A stretch of DNA of 64,000 nt from Ceratodon purpureus (taxonomy: Eukaryota; Streptophyta; Bryopsida; Pseudoditrichales; Ditrichaceae): assembly GCA_014871385.1 (NCBI GenBank), contig CM026428.1:12650041-12714040 (forward strand), read 5' to 3'. Every line of letters begins with the position of its first letter. Within the stretch, counting starts at the first letter, position 1. The notes below the pieces were generated by a model, which was given only the letters and a program-made list of their open reading frames with translations, had not been told where the DNA came from and made no database searches. Both the position numbers and the translations under genes were made by a program. Of this stretch, positions 47,201-55,454 are shown in pieces.

Positions 47201-48436
47201 CCATGCGCTCCACACCCGGACAGGGGTGTCCGGATCGAGACCCATGGCGGGCAGGTTTCCCTCCTCGACCTGTTGTCGGAACCATTCGGCTGAGAGTGGA
47301 ACACTCCCCTCTCCGAGAGAGCGATCCTCCAGTACCGAGAATTTCACGCGCTCCGATGATGGTTGGGGTTGCTCACTGATCGGATTATGAAATCGGAAGT
47401 CATCCTCGGTAACTTCCGAGAACTGATTCACGAAATAACTAAATACTTCGTCATCCTCCTCTTCCGGGTCGGACCAATCAGGCGTATACCCATCCGAGCC
47501 ACTGGTTTCCCCTAGATATCCATCCATCTTCCACGGAATCCGCTGATTGGTTTTTCCGAGTACGAATTCCTTGGCTCCCCAATCAACGAGGACTCGTGCC
47601 ATGTATAGCCAGGGTCTTCCCAACAACATCGGGAAGGGACGGCCCGTACTAACTCGGATTATCACGTAATTCAAGAGGTAGGTTACCTCTCCGATCGTGG
47701 TCGGAACTTGGGACAACCTTCCCACGGGTTTAACTCTAGATTGATCCGCCATTCGTAACACCTGATCGGTGGATTCGAACGAGGTGTATCCGAGTTCAAA
47801 GGCCGTATCCTCCAACATCAGGTTCACACCGGATCCTCCATCTACCGGAACTTTCGGGATAGCGCATCCTTCTATTAGCACTGTCAGTTCCGGGGCTCCG
47901 TGATCCTCAACCTGTAAGAAATTAGTAGCTACAGACGGAAGTTTCACCCCTCGGCGCCTCCGCTTTGTCCATGCCTCTCGGATTACCTTCTGGTAATTCA
48001 CATTGTCATGGAGCAACTGTCCAATCGTGACATTTGCCTTGAGGGATTTGATGTCCCCAAGAATGTCATACTCGTCCACTCTGGGATCGGAAGGAATAAC
48101 CACCGGAACGTCATCAAACCGGACCGAAGGCTTGGTGATCTTCCGGACAGGGGGATCCGTGAGCTCCTTCCGAACTTCCTCGCTGATATCTTCCGGGAGG
48201 TTCCCTCCTTCCACCCCATTTTCCGCTCTTGGACGGTCATTTTCTTCTGGTAAAGCTCTGGTTACCGTAGAGGGTTCGGATCCCGAATCCGAATCCACTC
48301 TTCTGGATCTTACCCTCCTCCTGGTCTTCCGGGGTCTCGGAAGTTCCGGTTCCTGGGCACGTTCTCTAGCGGAACTACGGGTTGATACTCTGTGCACTGG
48401 TACTTCCGCGCCCTCCTGTAGTTCCGTCACGAACCG
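44249..48436 (-). CDS. pol: pol polyprotein: protease, reverse transcriptase, RNase H, integrase (~1395 codons)
   Basis: Makes the enzymes for copying and inserting the element. Counting from GTG 48430: Arg/Lys-rich leader; retropepsin site VDGGSGVN (Asp ~197); RT with VCQDFRKLNAATKKD (~552), MPFGLCNAPGTFQ and catalytic FIDD (~652-655, instead of YVDD); RNase H with TIDASG (~798) and HTDHDSLKYL. Integrase zinc-binding His ~1013/1020 and Cys ~1051/1054, then the D,D,E triad at ~1083 (GIDFIGP), ~1144 (SDRGKHF) and ~1180 (NGLTERANG). All key residues are intact. There is no ATG at the start; the frame is the same as gag and the zinc-knuckle block and begins right after an in-frame UGA, implying readthrough. 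The stop TAA abuts the 3' LTR. The plus-strand frames across this region are shadows. Confidence 0.95.
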   Translation of the reverse strand, partial: RFVTELQEGAEVPVHRVSTRSSARERAQEPELPRPRKTRRRVRSRRVDSDSGSEPSTVTRALPEENDRPRAENGVEGGNLPEDISEEVRKELTDPPVRKITKPSVRFDDVPVVIPSDPRVDEYDILGDIKSLKANVTIGQLLHDNVNYQKVIREAWTKRRRRGVKLPSVATNFLQVEDHGAPELTVLIEGCAIPKVPVDGGSGVNLMLEDTAFELGYTSFESTDQVLRMADQSRVKPVGRLSQVPTTIGEVTYLLNYVIIRVSTGRPFPMLLGRPWLYMARVLVDWGAKEFVLGKTNQRIPWKMDGYLGETSGSDGYTPDWSDPEEEDDEVFSYFVNQFSEVTEDDFRFHNPISEQPQPSSERVKFSVLEDRSLGEGSVPLSAEWFRQQVEEGNLPAMGLDPDTPVRVWSAWTDQGEEQESERVKNVVKPSDYEKVEVAPGKTFLLGRSMSKEQRKEYVDLLKEYLDVFAWSPSDLKGIPPELGQHHIDLVDGSVPVRQRQYRLNPKYSLMVKEEIDSLLKAGFIYPVNNSEWVSPIVVVPKKVGSDGKVKIRVCQDFRKLNAATKKDYFPLPFTDIILDHVAGQECYSFLDGFSGYNQVSIREEDQLKTTFTTEWGTFAFNRMPFGLCNAPGTFQRLMVDIFRDFLRHFLEVFIDDFAVFSKWKEHLEYLRRTFQRCRETGLKLHPGKCFMGMISGILLGHIVSRNGLEVDSDKVRAILILVSPTNVREVRGFLGCVGYYRRFIIAYAKLAAPLTELLKKEEEFLWTERRQQAFEELKKALTTAPILSAPDWSKEFHVTIDASGWCLGAILWQQGEDRKEHPIYYASRQMSLAERKYTTTEREALAVVYACKKFRHYLLGYKIVFHTDHDSLKYLVNKPDLSGRIARWILLLQEFNYEVVVKPGKANANADYLSRMRGPEAVSDITATFPDEFPEEAEVFHISGTENSDYSEIIQYLTQRRYLEGFTREEKMVFQNTVAPFTLIRGVLFRMGPDDVLRRCLEESERRQVMRALHAGPSGGHFASETTIKRIRSAGYWWPYLSRDVKEFVGQCDQCQRTGAPSFRNHWPLTPIIPLAPFEKWGIDFIGPINPVTARKRRYIILATDYATRWVEARATVKNDAAAAATFLFEEIMMRFGHPLELVSDRGKHFLNDVIINITERYLIKHRKTTPYNPKANGLTERANGIVGKIQNKMVSAHKTDWDRKLPSAVHAYNTSEKKTMGKSPFFLVFGQSAVHGVELEVETLRVMAARHGTRVEDPGYRIVALQDLEEVRRGALQQAVDVQAKRKETYDKRIPKDNKVIEGGLVLLYDNRHQKFSGKLHTRWMGPYRVTRIFENGSLQLADLQGNSFETRVNGSRVKNYNPEEFTDTEGSESPEGEEEEKCSRGLSHLKMG

Positions 48437-48439
48437 TCA
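48370..48439 (-). promoter_or_regulatory. candidate stop-codon readthrough signal (UGA-CGG plus 9-bp stem)
   Basis: The zinc-knuckle frame ends AAA-TGA (48439-48437), followed by CGG. Ten bases after the stop a perfect 9-bp stem begins: CGGAACTAC (48426-48418) pairs with GTAGTTCCG (48378-48370) across a 39-nt loop. UGA-CGG followed by a distal stem is the 'type II' readthrough context of tobra-, furo- and pecluviruses. Because pol continues in the same frame without its own ATG, this is the likely route to pol. Confidence 0.62.
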
Positions 48440-48754
48440 TTTGTCCGGATTCTCTATCCCACCCGAGTGACCGTAGTTTAGCCCAGTCATCTCTCTCGGA
48501 GGGACCTCCACCTGTTTGAAAGTCGGGCGGGGTTGTGCCGGTTTGGCACACTGAGGAGCCGTATGACCGTACTCTCCGCAATTTTGGCACGGAAGGATCC
48601 GCGGTGCTCCCTGCCCCTGTCGCTCAAACGGACAGTTAGGTGCGTAATGATCCGGGCTCCCACAGTTAAAGCAGTACCCGTGGGTCGGCTTTGGGTACAT
48701 CGGCCTACCCGGAACGTTCTGTGGGATCCGGTATCCGGCGGGAGGACGGGCTAT
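48437..48754 (-). CDS. zinc-knuckle block between gag and pol, in frame (105 codons)
   Basis: In-frame continuation after the gag UAG up to UGA 48437-48439. It carries two CCHC nucleic-acid-binding knuckles, CFNCGSPDHYAPNC and CQNCGEYGHTAPQC, so gag has one knuckle and the readthrough form has three. An internal ATG at 48700 (MYPKPTHGYC) offers an alternative start. Likely made as a C-terminal extension of Gag. Confidence 0.72.
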   Translation of the reverse strand: MARPPAGYRIPQNVPGRPMYPKPTHGYCFNCGSPDHYAPNCPFERQGQGAPRILPCQNCGEYGHTAPQCAKPAQPRPTFKQVEVPPREMTGLNYGHSGGIENPDK

Positions 48755-48757
48755 CTA
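48755..48757 (-). promoter_or_regulatory. in-frame UAG between gag and the zinc-knuckle block
   Basis: Context ATC-TAG-ATA. It does not match the UAG-CAA-UUA or UAG-G classes of known leaky stops. A weak stem could form about 30 bases downstream. Suppressible stop or a later mutation. Confidence 0.4.
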
Positions 48758-50107
48758 GATCGGAGCCTTCCCCCGTCCGTAAGTGGTCTGAACCTGATAT
48801 ACAGGTTGGTACTCCTCCATCTGAAACTCTTCCTCTTCCGGATAGGCAAAGTATACTTCTTCTTCCGGATGGACGTAGTGGATACGTTTCTGGCGGGGTT
48901 CAGTACACTCCGGAGGATAGTGTCCTTGCTTTCCGCAGTTAGCACACCACACATTAGCTCTGCTGGTGGGAATCATCTTACGAGGTTTCCGATTCTCGGA
49001 AAGGTGGACGTTGAGTTCGGCAATCGATTCTCGGATCTCCTTCATCTCCTTCATGACCTTCCGAGAATCGTCATCCTCCACCTTCACCTTGATCAACTCT
49101 CGGTTCCGTCTAGGCCGGGAGTCTCTACTGGAACCCCCTCGGCGTTTCGAGGCTCCCCTGGAGTCCTCTTCCGACTGATCGGAACTGGATGAAGTGGAAT
49201 CGCTCTTACTGGTAGAGTCGGAATCTTCCGAAGAGGACTCGTGCCTCCGCCGGCGCTCTCTCTCCTTCCGGATCTTCTTACCCCGCTTCTCGGTATGCTT
49301 CAGAGACTTCCGTAGAGATTGGGCCGAGTTCTCATAGTTCTGAGCCGCTTCCACGGCTTCCTGAAGTGTGGCGGGACGGGTTTGTCGGATCTGAAACCCC
49401 ATCTCCTCTGGGAATCCGGCGACAAACCATTCCACTTGTACACTCGGAGCTATGGCCGTAGTGAGTTTCTGTATGAGCGCCTTTACCCTCTGACTGTACT
49501 TCCGTACTGACTCGGAAGATCTCATCGTCATCTGACTCAGCTTTCCGAGTGCGCGAGCTTCTCCTCCGGCCTCACGGAACGTACGTCGGAACAAGGTCAC
49601 GAAACTGGTCCAGTCGTTACGTGTACGTTCCGGAACGTCTTGGTACCACTGGAGAGCTTCTCCCTTCAGAAGACCCTGGAAAATCCTCCTCTTCGCATCC
49701 GGATCTTCCTGATTGGCCAGAGCGATGGATTCGAACTCACAGAGCCATTCGTCCACGTCTTGACTTCCGTCCCCTTTGAATCTGTTGTACTTCAGTCGGG
49801 TAGAGGGTGCCATTGGATTGTCTTCCTCGTCTTCTTCCTCTTCCTCGGTCTCCTCTTCTACTCCTGCGTCGGCTCCGACTTCGTCAGCTACGACCTCTTC
49901 TTCTTCCGGATCTGGAGCTGTACCTGCTCCGGCTGTGGAGGTTCCGGCCAACGACACCACGATTACGTCTCCTTCTCGTTCTACAGCAGTCTGGATCCGG
50001 GGAAGTAGATTCGTTCCCGGTAGATCGTGTACCAAAACTCTTCCCCTCTTCTGTAGCAACCGAGTGGATCTTCTTCCCCCTAACTCTTCCGGTTGCGCCC
50101 CAACCAT
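48755..50107 (-). CDS. gag: gag: capsid/nucleocapsid polyprotein, 450 aa
   Basis: Structural protein forming the particle and packaging the RNA. From ATG 50107 (MVGAQPEELGGRR). An acidic stretch (EEETEEEEEDEEDN) is followed by the retrotransposon gag domain (KYNRFKGDGSQDVDEWLCEF ... GEALQWYQDV ... FRRTFREAGGEARALGKLSQ), an Arg/Glu and Ser-rich linker, and a CCHC knuckle CANCGKQGHYPPEC near the end. The stop is TAG at 48757-48755, after which the same frame stays open. The frame is open upstream to 50257 but lacks ATG there. Confidence 0.92.
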   Translation of the reverse strand: MVGAQPEELGGRRSTRLLQKRGRVLVHDLPGTNLLPRIQTAVEREGDVIVVSLAGTSTAGAGTAPDPEEEEVVADEVGADAGVEEETEEEEEDEEDNPMAPSTRLKYNRFKGDGSQDVDEWLCEFESIALANQEDPDAKRRIFQGLLKGEALQWYQDVPERTRNDWTSFVTLFRRTFREAGGEARALGKLSQMTMRSSESVRKYSQRVKALIQKLTTAIAPSVQVEWFVAGFPEEMGFQIRQTRPATLQEAVEAAQNYENSAQSLRKSLKHTEKRGKKIRKERERRRRHESSSEDSDSTSKSDSTSSSSDQSEEDSRGASKRRGGSSRDSRPRRNRELIKVKVEDDDSRKVMKEMKEIRESIAELNVHLSENRKPRKMIPTSRANVWCANCGKQGHYPPECTEPRQKRIHYVHPEEEVYFAYPEEEEFQMEEYQPVYQVQTTYGRGKAPI

Positions 50108-50277
50108 GGAAGAGATTGGGAATTCTTCTTCCGATTCCTCGGAAGGCGAGATCTGCACGTAAGACTTCCGCCTACCGCATATCCACCTGAATGAAGCCTT
50201 CACGGTCTGACTCCACTTTTCTTCAAATCTGCGCTCACTTATCTTCCGAGTATCCACCTGGTTCGCAGCTTATCGAA

Positions 50278-50295
50278 TCCCCGGCAGCGGCGCCA
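50278..50295 (-). promoter_or_regulatory. primer-binding site, tRNA-Asp type
   Basis: Minus-strand TGGCGCCGCTGCCGGGGA, starting 10 bases after the 5' LTR. From general knowledge it is complementary to the 3' end of plant tRNA-Asp (GUC) with one mismatch, ahead of the usual tRNA-Met PBS in likelihood. Confidence 0.75.
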
Positions 50296-51240
50296 GATTT
50301 TTACGTGTCGGAACGCGGAAACGCAACTAACATCCGGATAGCGCTCAAATTGAGCGTAAACTTCCGTATTGTCACTAGGTTCCGAGTATCGTCCAGGGAT
50401 TCAATAGTGTTTCACCAAGTAGTTACTTCTAATCGTTCCGAGCCTTGCCACTGCTCGGATAGTGTCTTCGGAACGTAACTCCCGAACTATCTCCTTCTCT
50501 ATTCTTCTCTCATGAGGTGTTTCGTCCACAAACCCCAACGTCTCGGATCAGTTACCGTCTCACAACTGTCCTAGAGTACTCTGGCCAGCAGGTCACACAA
50601 ACGGTCCTCTCCGATCCGTGGGACTACAACGACAAACCAATCCGGATCTGGGAGAACCAGGATCCGATTATCCCTAGGCGACCCGTACCACGTTCCGACT
50701 CCCCCTCTCACTGTGCACGGAACCTCTTCAGAAGTTCAGGGAGCCCGACCAAGTAGTTCTTGATCCGCTTCGACCCTAGCGACGGCTATTCCGTATGAGG
50801 TTGATTTGGGGACGGAACAGTGAGGCTTCACTCCTACGACAATCCGCTAAATCTTTCCGCTCAATCCCATTTCCTTTCCGGTTCGGGTCTCGTCGCAACT
50901 CCCATCACCTTCCTATCCGAGCTACAGCGGAACTCTCATATCCTTCCCGGATCATTCACACTTAGCGGGAAATCACGCACAGTACTTACAAAACACAAAT
51001 ACTTTACTGATAAGGATTATAGGGGGGAAAACATGCAAAACGAAGACCCGGACCGCCTCGCCTGCCTGGTTTAAGTAAGCAGGGGCTTCCACAAAAGCGG
51101 CGGCGCCGGCAGTTCAATCAAAACCCTAATCCCTAACTATCTACCTAGAATTTTACTTTACGACAAGAACGGATCCTCCGATCCGGAATCTACTCCTATA
51201 AATCCGGAAAGTTACGACAAGTGGCAGTGAGAGGAATCTA

Positions 51241-53436
51241 TCACTTCTTTGTCTTCTTGTGGCTCTCCTGCTCGCGATCCTTCGACCTGGTCACCCGCGG
51301 CTCTGATCCGCCCGCCCCTGCTGCTCGTGCCGCCTTGCGCCTAGCACTCCGTTCCGCCTTTGACTCTCTCTCCTGAGCCTCCAAGGACAACCGGGTAACG
51401 ATCCGGGGTTTGGGAGAATTGGGCGATTTCGGGATCATATGTGCGGGAGGAGTTCCGGACGTCGGAGTCTGAGTTTCAGTTCCGGTGGTCCTGACCGGAG
51501 AGCTCCCATGTGTCTCTGAGTCGGACTCGGAAATTGTAATCGGTTCCTTCCTTTTCCGCAACCTCCGGAACTCACCGGCAGTGTTCGGAGGGGAACCCGC
51601 TGCTGGCGTTCCGGTGGGAGTAGGCGTCACCGTTCCGGTCTTGGCTGTGGGTGAAGGGGTCAATCCCCCCTCCTGAGTTACTCGGGTCCGTCCGGGTGGT
51701 GAAATAGGTCGTCCCCATTCCGGTCCCGTTACCTCCCCGCGGTATTTCGCAATGATCACTTCATCTCCGAGTCGTGGAAGAACATCCGGCGGCACGGTCC
51801 GAGTCACCTGTTCCGAAACCGTCCTCTCCTCGATCCGCCTCTCGGTGACTGTCGTTCCGGTCACTTGCACCTGTCCGGTGGGGATCGCGCAGCTCTGCTG
51901 GACTGTACTGGTTCCGGGTGACGCCGCCTGTGCTTGGACTTCCCGGATCGCCTCCGCAATCGTCCGATTTGTCATGGCGGCCTCTTCGACCGTCATCTGT
52001 TCTGCTGCTTGGAGGTTACTCCCTATCGGGGTTCGGAACCCAACCCCGCGAGATTCTCCTACCACGGCACGAGAGGGCGATCCGGGGAGCGGAAGACCCC
52101 GGCCAGCGCCTACGAGACTGGGACTTCCGGTGCTCGGATTGAGCAGCTGCCGGACCTTCTTCAGGATCATGTTCATCGAGTGCTCGCATTTGGAGAGGAT
52201 CTTGATGATCTTCTGCTTGTCCTCGAAATCAGCCGGCTGCACTACGTTCTCATCGAACAGCCGGGCCTTGTTGATTACCGCTCCCGAACTTCCCACCAAC
52301 TTCCGAAGCTCCCCCAAAGTCTCCTCCTGCTCGGCGTGGAACTTACGGATCTCGTCACTCTTTGCCGCCAGCTCCTTCGTCAACTCCTGCAACTGAAGCT
52401 CCAGCCGCTTCTTCTCACTCCGGAGAGTTGGGGCATCCTTCAACAACTCCACTTCTCGGATCACCTCTTCCGGTAAGCACCCTCCCAGCGCTGTACAGAC
52501 CCTCCGGAACAGGGTTTCGATCCGATCATAAGAAGCTTGAGCCCGATGAGTCTCCTCCCGAATCCCCCGAAACAGGTCCACCGGAAATCCCCGATCGGAA
52601 CTGACCTCTCTCCGTTCCGGATCTCCCCGGGCCGTAGACGGTTCCGCATGTCGTGACGCTGGCTGCTCCGATCTCGATCTGGACTGAGCCCTAGCAGCGC
52701 CAGGGTTCGGAACCTCCCTCGTATCGTCCTCATCTTCCGAGTCCGTTGTATCAGAGGGCTCACCTCGTGGATCGGGTTCCATTCCGGGCGGAATCTCCGA
52801 GAAGTTGAGGCAGTTCTTCGCGTGCGTATACGTCTCGTCCTCCTTATCGGTCAGCAAGTCATACGTATGGTAAAGGTGAAAGAGGTAAGGGGAGAGCGGG
52901 GTCGGCTTCTTTCCGATCGTCGGAACCATCTTCTGCACCACTTCCGCCATGAGTGCAGCCCAATTCACCGGGCGTTCTCCTGTATACGCTCCGAGGATGG
53001 TATTCCCGACCGTAATGGTAACTTGTGCCGGTTTCTGCGGATACAGGATCGGAACGAGGAAAGCTAAGACCTGCCTCTGCCTCCTATCCTTGCAGGCGTC
53101 TATCTCGTATCCATTGTTCCTATGGATCTTCCCGTGGAACCTATCCTGCACGTACTGGTCCGTCCGGGTCGCCCAAAGGAGTCCCTTCTGCTCGAAACCG
53201 TAAGCTTCCGCCCACTGTTCCGCATTCCACAGCGTGGGCTTGCCTCGGACCGTATTATCCCACCGGTTGTCCGGACCCTCCAGGACCTCCCTCACCATCA
53301 CCTCACTCTTCAGTAACCACGGCCGTGCCAACAATCCCTCACACCTCATCCGAGTGAGGTCGGTGATCAGTTCCTCCATATCCGATTCCTTCACTGGAGT
53401 TCCGGGGCTAAGGACGCAACACTGTACGCGCGCCAT
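51241..53436 (-). CDS. LTR-encoded ORF, 731 aa (5' LTR copy)
   Basis: Second, nearly identical copy of the 41529-43724 ORF, with GEVTGPEW and SESDSE where the other has A and N. In the 5' LTR it lies downstream of the TATA box and upstream of the primer site, so it is the first long ORF on the genomic RNA, ahead of gag. Same domain layout as described for the 3' copy. Confidence 0.88.
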   Translation of the reverse strand: MARVQCCVLSPGTPVKESDMEELITDLTRMRCEGLLARPWLLKSEVMVREVLEGPDNRWDNTVRGKPTLWNAEQWAEAYGFEQKGLLWATRTDQYVQDRFHGKIHRNNGYEIDACKDRRQRQVLAFLVPILYPQKPAQVTITVGNTILGAYTGERPVNWAALMAEVVQKMVPTIGKKPTPLSPYLFHLYHTYDLLTDKEDETYTHAKNCLNFSEIPPGMEPDPRGEPSDTTDSEDEDDTREVPNPGAARAQSRSRSEQPASRHAEPSTARGDPERREVSSDRGFPVDLFRGIREETHRAQASYDRIETLFRRVCTALGGCLPEEVIREVELLKDAPTLRSEKKRLELQLQELTKELAAKSDEIRKFHAEQEETLGELRKLVGSSGAVINKARLFDENVVQPADFEDKQKIIKILSKCEHSMNMILKKVRQLLNPSTGSPSLVGAGRGLPLPGSPSRAVVGESRGVGFRTPIGSNLQAAEQMTVEEAAMTNRTIAEAIREVQAQAASPGTSTVQQSCAIPTGQVQVTGTTVTERRIEERTVSEQVTRTVPPDVLPRLGDEVIIAKYRGEVTGPEWGRPISPPGRTRVTQEGGLTPSPTAKTGTVTPTPTGTPAAGSPPNTAGEFRRLRKRKEPITISESDSETHGSSPVRTTGTETQTPTSGTPPAHMIPKSPNSPKPRIVTRLSLEAQERESKAERSARRKAARAAGAGGSEPRVTRSKDREQESHKKTKK

Positions 53437-53587
53437 CTCTACTCCTCACTTCTCTCCCTCTACGATCCGACAGCAAGAAACCCGGCAATCCAACTGCCGG
53501 TGAATCGGAAAAGACAAGGACACCTCACCGCTCTTTCACTCTCTACTCCCAGTTCGCAAAAAGGAACTCCAAACCCTAACACCCTCG

Positions 53588-53595
53588 CTTATATA
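53588..53595 (-). promoter_or_regulatory. TATA box of the 5' LTR
   Basis: TATATAAG, 152 bp before ATG 53436. Presumed core promoter of the element. Confidence 0.62.
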
Positions 53596-53960
53596 CCCCA
53601 GGCATAATAAACGCTGTGGCGGCCCGTAATTGCAGCCGCCAACGTACCGGGGTAAACGCCTATCCGAGTCATGATGACTTCCGCGTCGCTTCGGATCCTT
53701 GACGCGGTTACAGTAACGGTCAGTACTCGGATCGTCCACCCGTTCCGTATCTTATCTTCCGAGTTTCCGGAATCCAGGTTCCGGGAACACTTCCTACGTT
53801 AACTGTTTTAACGTTTCTGGAGTATCCGATTTGCGTTAACTGCTAATGCTGCTAGTGTCTGGCCAGTTTTTACCTAATTAACCAAAAAAATGAAAAATAA
53901 ATGGAATACTTACGCCGGCTGGGGCTCTTCCGGTTTATTCTGAGTTTCTCGGATCCCACA

Positions 53961-55454
53961 ATATTCCTATACGGTTCATCGAAATTAATATCACAGTCTA
54001 GGATGACGTACACTTACAGGAGGGAATGAATACGTTGCTCATGCATGGATTCCATACGATGGATTCATAACTATGAGATAATGACCATTACGAATATTTC
54101 GTATACCGTAAATGGAGGATGTGGAACACTCGGCCTTGGAGGCGGATTACGAAGGCGGATTAAGAAGACCAGTATGTCTGCACCCGTTCTCTCCCACTCA
54201 TCCGAGAATCCAGACGCCAAGTACTGTCCAGAACAGAAGCCTCCGCCTGCACATGATGACAGGAAGAAATCAAGAGACTGCTAAATTCTGTGTTAATTTG
54301 AAAGCTCGTTATTGCAGATTATATCATCTCAAGAAACATAGGAACGAATTTGTACGTAACTATAGCGCTACGTATACCTCTGCAGCATCCCGAACGACTC
54401 AAATCTCTATTTCATTGCGGCTGCCTTCTGCAAACATGCACAGGTCCAGGATTCCACGGTCGCAATTCCTGTAATCCACGATCACATAAGCATTGTGCAG
54501 AATGTCAGGAACCTGGAATCATTCCAGAGAGATTGAGAATACTATGCATCAATTGGAACTGTTGAAATCAAACCAGATGGAGGGAGCAAGCACAAGAGAT
54601 CAATTAAGGCGGTAAGGTACCTTGCTGTCGTATCTTTCATCCATTTCATTCAAGGACTGTGATCCATATGCCATAACTCTCACAGGGGTGGACTTCGCAC
54701 AGACTGTCATTAGTTAAAAGAATTGGCAGCATTTTCCTACAAGAGTGCCGCCTCTGTTCTTGGTGAACCGGTTGCAGTTCTTATCTTCCACGAGAAACAG
54801 AAAGCGGTGCTCCCGAATTTCAACAATGCCGACATTTCCTACCGCATTCTGCTTCACCTGTGCAACCAGCTCAACCACCGCCCGTATGTACTTCTACTCG
54901 AGTGTGAGTTGTAACAGAATATCCGACCGTGCGTTCACAGCTTCCAAGACCTGTATGTATGATTCCAAAAACCAGATCCCTTAGAGAAGAAGCCCTTCAT
55001 TGCATTCACAAAATTAGGAAGGCGGATTACGATGTTACCCTATTATGAAGGGGATTACAAAGACCATTACAGAAATCATCACAGACATGTAATTCATTTT
55101 CGTGACTGTTGGAAAGTGGATACTCTAGGCAGTGCAATCACACCAAAACGGGTGCATGTGTGGCATCCTTTATACCTATCACTTCGCTTGTGAAGAACCG
55201 TACTGTGCCATACATCGTTAAGACCTACATTGAAATATCAGAAATCAAAACACTGAAGTTAGTCAGTGCAGGAGTTAATAGCACACGACGAACTTTGTGA
55301 ATTCCTTAGATACGTTATGTAGTATTACAGGGCTGTACCATCCGAAAACAAAAATAAGAGAAGTTCTAAGATCGCCGAGTCATTACCAATGACATACTGG
55401 ACGGTTTCATCCACTGCAAGAGTAGCGCTACCCACGAACTCATGGTCATTGCGT
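53961..55454. other. region between the retrotransposon and the transposase gene
   Basis: Begins with the ATATT duplication. Short coding-like fragments on the plus strand (for example ADISYRILLHLCNQLN near 54830) lack starts and splice sites; possibly relics of a gene or of the CACTA element body. No terminal CACTA repeat located. Confidence 0.4.

Larger units (their letters stand above)
40594..53960 (-). mobile_element. intact Ty3/gypsy LTR retrotransposon (13.4 kb) with an ORF inside each LTR
   Basis: Two LTRs of 3655 bp (40594-44248 and 50306-53960), starting TGT and ending ACA in both directions, flanked by the 5-bp target duplication ATATT (40589-40593 and 53961-53965). The element reads on the minus strand: 5' LTR, primer site, gag, zinc-knuckle block, pol, 3' LTR. 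Pol order is protease, RT, RNase H, integrase, which defines Ty3/gypsy. No chromodomain is seen, and the C-terminal VNGSRVKNY together with the protease site DGGSGVN are typical of plant non-chromovirus (Athila/Tat-like) lineages. The LTRs differ at only about four sites by eye, all transitions, so insertion is recent. Base use is odd: CGGAA/TTCCG is extremely frequent throughout. Confidence 0.97.
50306..53960 (-). repeat. 5' LTR of the gypsy element
   Basis: Same 3655-bp sequence as 40594-44248 with about four substitutions seen by eye. It drives transcription leftward. The TATA box is at 53588-53595. Confidence 0.97.

Noticed and set aside
48003..50190. Plus-strand frames opposite gag and the pol start
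   Set aside because: Shadows of the minus-strand polyprotein; composition mirrors the acidic and Arg/Ser-rich gag codons.
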